NCBI RefSeq assembly: GCF_040496035.1 | Contig: NZ_JBEPJZ010000002.1 | Coordinates: 124,001 to 188,000, forward strand | Length of the DNA stretch: 64,000 nucleotides | Reading direction: 5' to 3' | From: Agromyces sp. SYSU T00194 | GTDB taxonomy: Bacteria > Actinomycetota > Actinomycetes > Actinomycetales > Microbacteriaceae | Shown: piece after piece, positions 37,785 to 45,640 of the stretch | How the letters are laid out: each line of letters opens with the position of its first letter | Numbering within the stretch: position 1 is the stretch's first letter | Position numbers and translations under genes: made by a program | Notes under the pieces: generated by a model | Database searches by the model: none | What the model was told of the DNA's origin: nothing | The model's input: only the letters and a program-made list of their open reading frames with translations

Positions 37785-39665
37785 ATGGCGGGCCGCATTC
37801 GACAGAGCGATGTCGAGGAAGTGAAGGCCCGCACCAACATCGCCGACATCGTGGGCGAGCACGTGAGCCTGAAGTCGGCGGGCGTGGGGTCGATGAAGGG
37901 GCTCTGCCCGTTCCACGACGAGCGCAGCCCGAGCTTCCACGTGCGTCCCCAGCTCGGCTACTACCACTGCTTCGGCTGCGGCGAATCGGGCGACGTGTAC
38001 ACGTTCCTGCAGAGGATGGACCACCTCACGTTCACCGAGGCGGTCGAGCGGCTCGCCGGGCGCATCGCGTTCGAGCTGCACTACGAGGACGGCGGGCGGG
38101 CCGAGGAGCACGGCAACCGCGCGCGGCTCCTCGCCGCGAACCAGGCGGCGGCCGAGTTCTTCGTCGAGCGCCTCGGCGCCCCCGACGCCGACCCGGGCCG
38201 CCGCTTCCTCGGCCAGCGCGGCTTCGATTCCGAGGCCGCGCGGCGGTTCGGCGTCGGCTACGCCCCGAAGAGCTGGGACGCGCTGCTGACGCACCTGCGC
38301 GGCCGCGGGTTCCGCGACGACGAGATCTCCGCGGCCGGGCTCGTCTCCAGCGGTGACCGCGGGGTCTACGACCGATTCCGCGGGCGCCTCGTGTGGCCGA
38401 TCCGCGACATCACCGGGCAGACCGTGGGCTTCGGCGCCCGCCGCCTGCTCGACGACGACAAGGGCCCGAAGTACCTCAACACCCCCGAGACGCCCGTGTA
38501 CCACAAGGCGCAGGTGCTGTACGGGCTCGACCTCGCCAAGCGCGACATCTCGCGCGGGCGCCAGGTCGTCGTCGTCGAGGGGTACACCGACGTGATGGCG
38601 TGCCACCTCGCGGGCGTCACGACCGCGGTCGCGACCTGCGGCACGGCGTTCGGGCCCGATCACATCACCGTGCTGCGGCGCGTGCTCGGCGACGACAGCG
38701 GCCTCGGCGAGGTCGTGTTCACGTTCGACCCCGACGCGGCGGGCCAGAAGGCGGCGATGCGCGCCTTCGGCGAGGAGAAGCGCTTCGCCGCGCAGACCTT
38801 CGTCGCCGTCGCTCCCGAGGGGCTCGACCCGTGCGACCTGCGCCTGGAGCGCGGCGACGCGGCCGTGCGCGGGCTCATCGAGCGCAAGACGCCGATGTTC
38901 GAGTTCGTGATCCGCCACACGCTCGCCCAGTACGACCTCGAGACCGTCGAGGGTCGCGTCGCGGCGCTGCGGGCGGCGGCGCCGGTGGTCGCCGAGATCC
39001 GCGATCCGTCGCTGCGACCCGGCTACGCGCGCGAGCTCGCCCGCATGCTGGGCACCGACCTCGGGGAGGTGCAGCGCGCGGTGCAGGCCGCGGGTCGCGG
39101 GGGAGCGGCCGCGCGGGCGACCTCCGGCGGCCGCGAGGCGCGCCAGGCGGCCGCGCACGAGCCGGCGGCGACGGATGCGGCGCCCGAGCGCCCGTTCTCG
39201 ATCGCCGACCTGCCGCCCGACCCGGCCACGCGCCTCGAGCGCGACGCCCTGCAGGCGGTGCTGCAGCATCCCGACCAGGTCGGCGACGACCTCCTCCGCC
39301 AGGCCGTGGACTGCCGATTCGGTAACCAGGCGCTGGCGACCGTGCGCGACGGCGTCTCCGCCGCATTCGCCGCCGGCGGTGCGCGCGACCTCGTGGCGCG
39401 CGTGGTCGCCGAGGTGCCGCCCACGTTCGCGGGCCTCGTGCACCAGCTCGCCGTCGCACCCATCCCCGAGCGCAGCGAGCGCGAGCTCGCGGTGTACGTG
39501 CGCGGCGTCGTGACGTCGCTCGTCGACCGCGAGCTGCTGCGGCAGAAGGCCGAGCTGCTGGGCCGCCTGCAGCGCACGGATGCGACCGATCGCGAGGCGT
39601 ACGCGTCGGTGCAGCGCGCGCTCGTGGCGGTCGAGGCCGACCGGCGCACGCTCCGGCAGGAGTAG
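37785..39665 (+). CDS. dnaG: DNA primase
   Basis: Replication primase of 626 aa. The N-terminal CHC2 zinc domain is CPFHDERSPSFHV through YYHCFGCG (about residues 41-66), the core has the TOPRIM motif VVVEGYTDVMACHLAG near residue 262 and TFDPDAAGQKA, and the C-terminal helicase-interacting domain is present after an Ala/Arg-rich linker near residues 435-460. ATG 37785 lies 7 nt after TAGGAT (37772-37777), suggesting a leaderless mRNA. A 9-bp hairpin (39681-39712) follows the gene. Confidence 0.96.
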   Translation: MAGRIRQSDVEEVKARTNIADIVGEHVSLKSAGVGSMKGLCPFHDERSPSFHVRPQLGYYHCFGCGESGDVYTFLQRMDHLTFTEAVERLAGRIAFELHYEDGGRAEEHGNRARLLAANQAAAEFFVERLGAPDADPGRRFLGQRGFDSEAARRFGVGYAPKSWDALLTHLRGRGFRDDEISAAGLVSSGDRGVYDRFRGRLVWPIRDITGQTVGFGARRLLDDDKGPKYLNTPETPVYHKAQVLYGLDLAKRDISRGRQVVVVEGYTDVMACHLAGVTTAVATCGTAFGPDHITVLRRVLGDDSGLGEVVFTFDPDAAGQKAAMRAFGEEKRFAAQTFVAVAPEGLDPCDLRLERGDAAVRGLIERKTPMFEFVIRHTLAQYDLETVEGRVAALRAAAPVVAEIRDPSLRPGYARELARMLGTDLGEVQRAVQAAGRGGAAARATSGGREARQAAAHEPAATDAAPERPFSIADLPPDPATRLERDALQAVLQHPDQVGDDLLRQAVDCRFGNQALATVRDGVSAAFAAGGARDLVARVVAEVPPTFAGLVHQLAVAPIPERSERELAVYVRGVVTSLVDRELLRQKAELLGRLQRTDATDREAYASVQRALVAVEADRRTLRQE

Positions 39666-39680
39666 CGGCACGGCCCGTGC

Positions 39681-39712
39681 GGGCGCGCGCCCCGGGCGCC
39701 CGCCGCGCGCCC
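39681..39712 (+). terminator. Terminator hairpin after dnaG
   Basis: GGGCGCGCG (39681-39689) and CGCGCGCCC (39704-39712) form a perfect 9-bp stem with a 14-nt GC-rich loop that can itself pair in part. No T-tract is visible. Confidence 0.6.
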
Positions 39713-39773
39713 GCGCAGCATCCGCTCGGGCGCTTCGGAGCGTTCGCCCAGCCGCACGCCCGCCGCGACTGGG

Positions 39774-39839
39774 TAGTGTGGCGAGTGGGGGAAACGTTCG
39801 CGACGGCTGTTCGTCGCGCCCTCCGCACGCAGGAGGAGG
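39774..39839 (+). promoter_or_regulatory. Promoter and structured leader of the binding-protein gene
   Basis: TAGTGT (39774-39779) is a likely -10. The leader of about 60 nt holds GGGGGAAAC (39787-39795), then a perfect 7-bp hairpin CGCGACG/CGTCGCG (39799-39805 and 39812-39818, 6-nt loop), then the strong Shine-Dalgarno AGGAGGAGG (39831-39839). The complement of GGGGGAAAC recurs at 41510-41518 before the ATPase gene. Confidence 0.45.
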
Positions 39840-39848
39840 CACGCACCC

Positions 39849-41474
39849 ATGTCCACTGCACTCGCCACACTCCGGCGCGGCGGCGTGATCGCCGCGGGCG
39901 CCGTGGCCGCGCTCGTCCTCGCCGGGTGCACCGGCGGCACCGACGACACCGACGCCGAGGCCGTGCTCACGATCGGCACGACCGAGCAGGTCACGAGCAT
40001 CGACCCGGCCGGCTCGTACGACAACGGCTCGTACCAGGTGATGAACCAGGTCTACCCGTTCCTCATGAACTCGCCGTACGGCAGCCCCGAGGTCGAGCCC
40101 GACATCGCCGAGTCCGCCGAGTTCACGTCGCCGACCGAGTACACGGTGACGCTCAAGGAGGGCCTGACGTTCGCCAACGGCGACGACCTGACGGCCTCCG
40201 ACGTGAAGTTCTCCTTCGACCGCCAGCTCGCGATCGCCGATCCTGCCGGGCCCTCGTCGCTGCTCTACAACCTGGCCTCGGTCGAGGCGCCCGACGACCT
40301 CACCGTCGTGTTCACCCTCCTCACCGAGGACGATCAGGTCTTCCCGTACATCCTTTCCAGCCCCGCCGGCCCGATCGTCGACGAGGAGGTGTTCGCCGCC
40401 GACGCGGTGACGTCGGATGCGGACATCGTGGCGGCGGAGCCGTTCGCGGGCCAGTACACGATCGAGGCGTTCGAGCCGGGCACGACGATCTCGTATCGCG
40501 CGAACCCCGACTACGCGGGGCTGCTCGGGCCCGCGGCGACCGATGCGGTCGAGGTGCGGTACTACGACGACGCCGCGAACCTGCGGCTCGACGTCGAGGA
40601 GGGGAACATCGACGTGGCCCACCGCACGCTGTCGCCCGCCGACATCGCCGAACTGCGCGACGACCCCGAGGTGCAGGTGGTCGAGGGGCCGGGCGGCGAG
40701 ATCCGGTTCCTCGTCTTCAACCTCGACACCATGCCGTACGGCGCCGCCACCGAGGAGGCGGATGCCGACCGCGCCCTCGCGGTGCGCGGGGCGGTCGCCG
40801 ACCTCATCGACCGCGAGGCACTCTCGGAGGACGTCTACCTCGGCAGCTTCACGCCGCTCCAGGGCTACGTGCCGACGGGGCTGCCCGGGGCGGGCGAGCC
40901 GCTGCTGGAGCGCTACGGCGACGGCGCGGGAGGCCCCGATCCGGACGCCGCCGCGGCACGGCTCGACGACGCCGGCGTCGACACGCCGGTCGTACTCGAC
41001 CTCCAGTACGTCACCGACCGCTACGGGCCCGACTCGGAGGCGGAGTTCACGGCGATCGCCGACCAGCTCGAGGCGAGCGGATTGTTCGGCGTGACCCTCG
41101 AGGGCACCGACTGGGAGACGTTCGGCGCGCAGCGGGCGGAGGACGCGTACCCGGCGTACCAGCTCGGCTGGTTCCCCGACTACCCCGACCCCGACACGTA
41201 CCTCACGCCGTTCTTCCTGCCCGACGGGTACCTCGACAACCACTACGAGGACGACGAGGTGACCCGGCTGATCATCGCGCAGGCGACCGAGCCCGACGCG
41301 GACGCGCGCGTCGCGACGATCGAGGAGATCCAGGACCTCGTCGCCGACGACCTGCCGTCGCTGCCGGTGCTCCAGGGCACCCAGGCGGTCGTCGCGGGCA
41401 CCGACGTGACCGGGCTCGCCGACACCGTCGACGCGTCGCTGAAGTTCCAGTACGGCGCGCTGGCGAAGAACTGA
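39849..41474 (+). CDS. Peptide/nickel-type ABC substrate-binding lipoprotein (SBP family 5)
   Basis: Extracytoplasmic receptor of 541 aa. The lipobox is LAGC with Cys27 after a basic, hydrophobic signal. Mature motifs include TSIDPAGSYDNGSYQVMNQVYP, VTLKEGLTFANGDDLTASDVKFSFDRQL and YQLGWFPDYPDPDTYLTPFF, all typical of the DppA/OppA family. No permease genes adjoin it; only an ATPase follows (41542). Either the permeases are encoded elsewhere or the pair has another role. The ligand is probably a short peptide but is not determinable here. Confidence 0.9.
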   Translation: MSTALATLRRGGVIAAGAVAALVLAGCTGGTDDTDAEAVLTIGTTEQVTSIDPAGSYDNGSYQVMNQVYPFLMNSPYGSPEVEPDIAESAEFTSPTEYTVTLKEGLTFANGDDLTASDVKFSFDRQLAIADPAGPSSLLYNLASVEAPDDLTVVFTLLTEDDQVFPYILSSPAGPIVDEEVFAADAVTSDADIVAAEPFAGQYTIEAFEPGTTISYRANPDYAGLLGPAATDAVEVRYYDDAANLRLDVEEGNIDVAHRTLSPADIAELRDDPEVQVVEGPGGEIRFLVFNLDTMPYGAATEEADADRALAVRGAVADLIDREALSEDVYLGSFTPLQGYVPTGLPGAGEPLLERYGDGAGGPDPDAAAARLDDAGVDTPVVLDLQYVTDRYGPDSEAEFTAIADQLEASGLFGVTLEGTDWETFGAQRAEDAYPAYQLGWFPDYPDPDTYLTPFFLPDGYLDNHYEDDEVTRLIIAQATEPDADARVATIEEIQDLVADDLPSLPVLQGTQAVVAGTDVTGLADTVDASLKFQYGALAKN

Positions 41475-41510
41475 CGGGATCGGCCGGCCCCGTGGCGTTG
41501 CGACGTGGAG

Positions 41511-41532
41511 TTTCCCCCCGAATTGGGGGAGG
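41511..41532 (+). promoter_or_regulatory. Hairpin sequestering the Shine-Dalgarno of the orphan ATPase
   Basis: TCCCCC (41513-41518) pairs with GGGGGA (41525-41530) around the loop CGAATT, and two U-G wobbles (41512-41531, 41511-41532) extend the stem over the entire site GGGGGAGG (41525-41532). That site is the only ribosome-binding sequence for GTG 41542, 9 nt downstream. The design suggests translational control. Confidence 0.6.
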
Positions 41533-41541
41533 CTTGTCGTC

Positions 41542-42393
41542 GTGACCCACGGAGCAGCCCACGGATTCCCCATCAGCGCGAGCGACCTCACGATCGAGTA
41601 CCCGCCGCACGGGGCGAGCCCGGCGCACGTCGCCGTGCGAGGCTTCACGCTCGACGTCGCGCCCGGCGAGGTCGTGGGCCTGCTCGGCGCGGCCGGCTCC
41701 GGCAAGAGCACCGTGGCGAACGTGCTCGCCGGCGACCACCTGCACGACGCGCATCGCGCCTCGCCCGTCATCACGGGCGGCGAGGCCACCGTGCTCGGCT
41801 ACCGCATGCGCGGCCTCAGCCGCCGCAGGGCGACGCAGCTGATGTTCGACGTCGGCCACCTCGCCCAGGACGGATCGTCGCTGCTCACCCCCGATCGCAC
41901 CGTCGCCGAGAACGTCGGCGAGCCGGTGCTGCTGCGCGACCGGCGCTACAGCCGGCGCGCCCTCACGGCGCGCGTCGCGGCCATGGTCGACGCCGTCCGC
42001 CTCCCGCTCGACGTGATGCCCAAGTTCCCGTACGAGCTCTCGAGCGGCCAGCGCCAGCGCGTGGCCCTCGCCCGTGCGCTCATCCTCGAGCCCACCCTGC
42101 TCATCGCCGACGACCCGACCGCGGGCATCGACGTGACCGTGCGCGACGCCGTCGTCGACCTGATCGGCGAGATCCAGCGGGAGCGCGCGTTCACGGCGCT
42201 GATCGTGAGCCACGACCTCGCGGTGCTCGACCGCATCGCCGACCGCATCGCCGTGCTGGACCACGGCGAGATGGTCGCGCTGGGCACGCTCGAGGAGGTG
42301 CTCGACGACCCGATCCACCCGTACGTCAAGCGCCTCTCGGAGGCGTACTTCCGCGACATCCCGGAGGAGCTGCTCGACGACGCGACCGCCTGA
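41542..42393 (+). CDS. ABC transporter ATP-binding protein, Dpp/Opp type, with altered catalytic motif
   Basis: ATPase of 283 aa. Walker A is GAAGSGKST near residue 49, the signature is LSSGQRQRVALARAL near 165, and Walker B reads LLIADDPTAGID near 189, so the catalytic Glu is replaced by Asp and the signature is LSSGQ rather than LSGGQ. The H-loop His is present in LIVSHDLAVLD, and the C-terminus HPYVKRLSEAYF resembles oligopeptide transporter ATPases. It lacks a permease partner nearby. Its Shine-Dalgarno lies inside a hairpin (41511-41532). It probably works with the upstream receptor and distant permeases, or is a regulatory ATPase; slow hydrolysis is likely. Confidence 0.85.
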   Translation: MTHGAAHGFPISASDLTIEYPPHGASPAHVAVRGFTLDVAPGEVVGLLGAAGSGKSTVANVLAGDHLHDAHRASPVITGGEATVLGYRMRGLSRRRATQLMFDVGHLAQDGSSLLTPDRTVAENVGEPVLLRDRRYSRRALTARVAAMVDAVRLPLDVMPKFPYELSSGQRQRVALARALILEPTLLIADDPTAGIDVTVRDAVVDLIGEIQRERAFTALIVSHDLAVLDRIADRIAVLDHGEMVALGTLEEVLDDPIHPYVKRLSEAYFRDIPEELLDDATA

Positions 42394-42411
42394 GCGTCCG
42401 CCCGGCCCCGA

Positions 42412-42442
42412 TTGGGAAACCCGGGGTCGCGTTTGCTACAGT
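42412..42442 (+). promoter_or_regulatory. tRNA-Asn promoter
   Basis: TTGGGA (42412-42417) and TACAGT (42437-42442) are 19 nt apart, and the tRNA begins 20 bases after the -10. Confidence 0.5.
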
Positions 42443-42461
42443 ATCTGAGGCCCTCGCGCGA

Positions 42462-42537
42462 TCCTCCATAGCTCAATTGGCAGAGCAATCGGCTGTTAAC
42501 CGATAGGTTCTTGGTTCGAGTCCAAGTGGAGGAGCCA
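42462..42537 (+). tRNA. tRNA-Asn (anticodon GTT)
   Basis: A complete cloverleaf of 76 nt with CCA encoded. The acceptor stem is TCCTCCA/TGGAGGA (7 bp), the anticodon arm ATCGG-CTGTTAA-CCGAT reads GTT, the T-arm is CTTGG-TTCGAGT-CCAAG, and the discriminator base is G. It stands alone between the orphan ATPase and an SLC13-type permease and is followed by a hairpin terminator. Confidence 0.97.
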
Positions 42538-42541
42538 GTTG

Positions 42542-42573
42542 AACGCCCTCTCGACTCCGGTCGCGGGGGCGTT
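42542..42573 (+). terminator. Terminator after tRNA-Asn
   Basis: AACGCCC (42542-42548) pairs with GGGCGTT (42567-42573), and inside the loop CGAC/GTCG pair around TCCG. It starts five bases after the tRNA CCA end. Confidence 0.7.
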
Positions 42574-42605
42574 CTCCCGTTCCGGGCGGGCGACCCGGGC
42601 ACCGA

Positions 42606-42640
42606 TAGTCTGCTGCAGACGACGGATGCCTCGGGGGAGG
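42606..42640 (+). promoter_or_regulatory. Promoter with overlapping palindrome before the SLC13-type permease
   Basis: TAGTCT (42606-42611) is a likely -10. GTCTGC-T-GCAGAC (42608-42620) is a perfect 6-bp palindrome around one base that overlaps the -10 and the expected start point, a classic repressor position. The Shine-Dalgarno GGGGGAGG follows at 42633-42640, 7 nt before the GTG. Confidence 0.45.
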
Positions 42641-42647
42641 GCTGCAC

Positions 42648-44459
42648 GTGACGGGTGACCTGCTGCTGGTGCTCGCGCTGCTCGCCGCCGCGATCGCGAT
42701 GTTCGCCGTCGGCCGGCCGCGCATGGACGTGGTCGCCGTTCTGGTCGTCGTCGCCCTGCCGCTGACGGGCGTGCTCACCGTGCCGGAGACGCTCGCCGGC
42801 TTCGCCGACCCGAACGTCATCCTCATCGCGGCGCTGTTCGTGGTCGGCGAGGGGCTCTCGCGCACCGGCGTGACCTATCGCCTGGGCGACTGGCTGGCGG
42901 CACGCGCGGGCACGAGTGCGACCCGGCTGATCGTGCTGCTCATGCTGTCGGTCGCGCTGCTCGGCGCGGTGATGAGTTCGACCGGCGTGGTCGCGATCTT
43001 CATCCCGGTGGTGCTGAGCATCGCGGCGCGCACCGGCATGTCGCCCCGGCAGCTGATGATGCCGCTCAGCTTCGCGGGGCTCGTCTCGGGCATGCTGACG
43101 CTCATCGCGACCGCGCCCAACCTGGTGGTCGACGCCGAGCTCGTGCGGCACGGCAACGAGGGCTTCGACTTCTTCAGCGTCACCCCGTTCGGCCTCGTGA
43201 TCCTCGCGCTCGGCATCGGCTACATGCTGCTGGCGCGGCGGATGCTCGGCGACGACCAGCCGCACGACGCGGCCGCGTCCCGGCGCACGTTCGGCTCGCT
43301 CGTCGGCGACTACGGGGTGGACCGGCGCACCCGGCGCTACCTGGTGGGCGCCGCGTCCCCACTCGTGGGGCTCGCGCTCTCGGGCATCGCGTTCGACGAC
43401 GCGCCGAGCTCGGTGCTCGGGCTCGAACGCCGTCGGTTCCTGCGCGGCACGAGCCTCGCGACCGCCGGCGACGCGACCGTCGCGCGCGGCGACACCCTGG
43501 TGCTCGACATGGCACCGGGCGAGACGGAACTCGAGCGCCTGCACCTCGCCGAAGTCGACCTGCCCGGCGACTTCTTCGAGGCGTACTCCCGGCAGGTGGG
43601 CATGGCCGAGGTGATGGTCGCTCCCGACTCGGCAGCGGTCGGGCGCAGCGTGCGCGACCTGCGGTTCCGCACCGAGCACGACCTGACGGTGCTCGGCGTG
43701 CGGCACGCCGGCCACGCCGCGGGCAGCGGCTTCGGCGACCAGCGGCTGCGCGCCGGCGACACGCTGCTGGTCGCGGGCGGCTGGGACGCCGTGCACCGCC
43801 TGCAGGAGGCGAAGCGCGACTACGTGGCCCTCGACCTGCCCGCTGAGGTCGACGAGGTGGCACCGGCCGCAGACCGCGCGCCGTTCGCGCTCGCGAGCGT
43901 GGGTGTCATGGTCGTGCTGATGGTCACCGGCATCGTGCCGAACGTCATCGCCGGGCTCATCGGCGCCCTGCTGATGGGGCTCGTGCGCGCGATCGACATG
44001 CCGAGCGCGTACCGTGCGATCCACTGGCCGACCCTGCTCCTCATCGCGGGCATGCTGCCGTTCGCCCAGGCGCTGGAGGTGACCGGCGGCATCGACCTCG
44101 CGGCCGACGCCCTGCTCGACGCGTTCGGCGACGCGGGTCCGCGCCTGCTGCTGGCGGCGCTGTTCGCGACCACCGCGGTCATCGGCCTCTTCGTCTCGAA
44201 CACGGCGACGGCGGTGCTGATGGCGCCCATCGCGATCACGACGGCCGAGCACCTGGGCGTCTCGCCCTATCCCTTCGCGATGATCGTGATGCTCGCGGCC
44301 TCGTCGGCGTTCATGACGCCCGTGTCGTCGCCGGTGAACACGCTGGTGGTCGAGCCTGGGCGCTACCGATTCGGCGACTTCGTGCGCACGGGCGTGCCGT
44401 TCACCCTGCTGGTGCTCGTCGTGAGCGTGCTGCTGGTGCCGGTGCTGTTGCCGCTCTAG
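42648..44459 (+). CDS. SLC13/ArsB-type permease with TrkA-C (RCK-C) domains
   Basis: Membrane permease of 603 aa. The N-terminal half has helices through GFADPNVILIAALFVVGEGLSRTG and MSSTGVVAIFIPVVLSIAARTG; the middle soluble part (about residues 215-390) carries two RCK-C-like units (EVMVAPDSAAVGRSVRDLRF); the C-terminal half repeats the fold with VSNTATAVLMAPIAITTAE and SSAFMTPVSSPVNTLV. This layout is the divalent anion:sodium symporter group; substrate may be sulfate or a dicarboxylate. The GTG is defined by GGGGGAGG upstream. A palindrome overlaps its promoter. It is transcribed alone. Confidence 0.85.
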   Translation: MTGDLLLVLALLAAAIAMFAVGRPRMDVVAVLVVVALPLTGVLTVPETLAGFADPNVILIAALFVVGEGLSRTGVTYRLGDWLAARAGTSATRLIVLLMLSVALLGAVMSSTGVVAIFIPVVLSIAARTGMSPRQLMMPLSFAGLVSGMLTLIATAPNLVVDAELVRHGNEGFDFFSVTPFGLVILALGIGYMLLARRMLGDDQPHDAAASRRTFGSLVGDYGVDRRTRRYLVGAASPLVGLALSGIAFDDAPSSVLGLERRRFLRGTSLATAGDATVARGDTLVLDMAPGETELERLHLAEVDLPGDFFEAYSRQVGMAEVMVAPDSAAVGRSVRDLRFRTEHDLTVLGVRHAGHAAGSGFGDQRLRAGDTLLVAGGWDAVHRLQEAKRDYVALDLPAEVDEVAPAADRAPFALASVGVMVVLMVTGIVPNVIAGLIGALLMGLVRAIDMPSAYRAIHWPTLLLIAGMLPFAQALEVTGGIDLAADALLDAFGDAGPRLLLAALFATTAVIGLFVSNTATAVLMAPIAITTAEHLGVSPYPFAMIVMLAASSAFMTPVSSPVNTLVVEPGRYRFGDFVRTGVPFTLLVLVVSVLLVPVLLPL

Positions 44460-44541
44460 CCCGAAGCGTGCGTGCCCGTCGGGAGCGTGGTGTAGGTTCG
44501 GTTCTCGTCGCGTACGGATGAGGCTGCAGGGGGCAGGGCGC

Positions 44542-45333
44542 ATGGCCGAGGATCGCGACGGGCCGACCGAGGGTGCCGAGACGCATGCCGGTGCCGGTGG
44601 GCTCGCTCCGGGGAATGGCGCGGATGCCGCCGACGACCCGGGTGCGCGTGCCCGCGTGGTGCGCGACGGCCTCGCGGTCGGGCTCGCGACGGCGGCGTAC
44701 GGCATCTCGTTCGGCGCCCTGGCGGTCGCCTCGGGGCTCGACGTCTGGCAGGCCTGCGTGCTGAGCCTCGTGATGTTCACCGGCGGCTCGCAGTTCGCGC
44801 TCGTGGGAGTGATCGCGGCCGGGGGAGCAGCGGCCGGCCCCGCCGCGGTCGCGAGCTCGGTGATGCTGGGCCTGCGCAACGTGGTCTACGGCATGCGCAT
44901 GGCGCCGATCGTGCGGCCGACCGGCTGGCGACGCGTCGTCGCGCCGTGGTGGACCATCGACGAGTCGGTGGCCGTCGCGCTCGCGCAGCGAGCGCCCGCG
45001 CTGCAGCGGGTCGGGTTCTGGGCGACCGGCGCGGCGATCTACGTCGGATGGAACCTCACGACGCTGCTCGGCGCGCTGATCGGCGACGCCCTCGGCGACA
45101 CCTCGGCCTGGGGGCTGGATGCCGCTGCCGCCGCCGCGTTCCTGGGCTTGCTGTGGCCCCGGCTGAAGTCGGTGCAGGCGGGTGCCGTGGCGGCGGGCGC
45201 CGCGGTGGTGGCGGCGCTCACGACCCCCGTGCTCGCACCGGGCCTGCCGGTGCTGGTCGCCGCCGTCGTGGCGGTGGTCGTGGGGTGGTGGAACCTGTTC
45301 GGTCGCCGCCGGGACGAGGGGGTCGGCGCATGA
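44542..45333 (+). CDS. azlC: AzlC family branched-chain amino acid exporter, large subunit
   Basis: Membrane protein of 263 aa. After a hydrophilic head of about 35 residues come GLATAAYGISFGALAVASGLDVW, SLVMFTGGSQFALVGVIAAGG and MLGLRNVVYGMRMAPIVRP, the AzlC signature. With AzlD it exports branched-chain amino acids or analogues. Start choice is uncertain: ATG 44542 has a G-rich purine site upstream, while ATG 44518 would add eight residues. TAGGTT (44493-44498) is a possible -10. It overlaps azlD by four bases (ATGA). Confidence 0.9.
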   Translation: MAEDRDGPTEGAETHAGAGGLAPGNGADAADDPGARARVVRDGLAVGLATAAYGISFGALAVASGLDVWQACVLSLVMFTGGSQFALVGVIAAGGAAAGPAAVASSVMLGLRNVVYGMRMAPIVRPTGWRRVVAPWWTIDESVAVALAQRAPALQRVGFWATGAAIYVGWNLTTLLGALIGDALGDTSAWGLDAAAAAAFLGLLWPRLKSVQAGAVAAGAAVVAALTTPVLAPGLPVLVAAVVAVVVGWWNLFGRRRDEGVGA

Positions 45334-45635
45334 CGCTCTGGCACACCGTGCTCATCGCCTCGGTCGCGTGCGCGGCCCTGAAGTTCGCCGGCTACCTCGT
45401 GCCGGCGGGATTCCTCGAGCGCGAGCGCCCGGCGCGCATCGCCGACCTGCTCACGATCGCGCTCCTGGCCGCGCTCATCGCGGTGCAGACCCTCGGCGCG
45501 GGCCAGGCCCTCGTCGTCGATGCGCGCATCCCCGCGCTGATCGTCGCGGCCGCGCTCTACGCGGTGCGGGTGCCGTTCGTGTTCGTCGTCGCCGCGGCTG
45601 CCGCCGTCGCGGCCGGCCTGCGCGCCGTCACCTGA
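45330..45635 (+). CDS. azlD: AzlD family branched-chain amino acid exporter, small subunit
   Basis: Membrane protein of 101 aa with four hydrophobic segments: TLWHTVLIASVACAALKFAGYL, then IADLLTIALLAALIAVQTLG, IPALIVAAALYAVRVPF and a final Ala/Val helix. AzlD pairs with AzlC; the ATGA overlap with azlC supports equimolar synthesis. Its stop is five bases from the end of the convergent def gene, with no terminator between them. Confidence 0.9.
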   Translation: MTLWHTVLIASVACAALKFAGYLVPAGFLERERPARIADLLTIALLAALIAVQTLGAGQALVVDARIPALIVAAALYAVRVPFVFVVAAAAAVAAGLRAVT

Positions 45636-45640
45636 GCGGT

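Noticed and set aside
35856..41789. A 1977-codon open frame antisense to dusB-dgt-dnaG and the binding-protein gene
   Set aside because: It is a high-GC shadow frame: low-complexity Arg/Val/Leu/Gly composition, no domains, and it covers five well-supported genes on the other strand.
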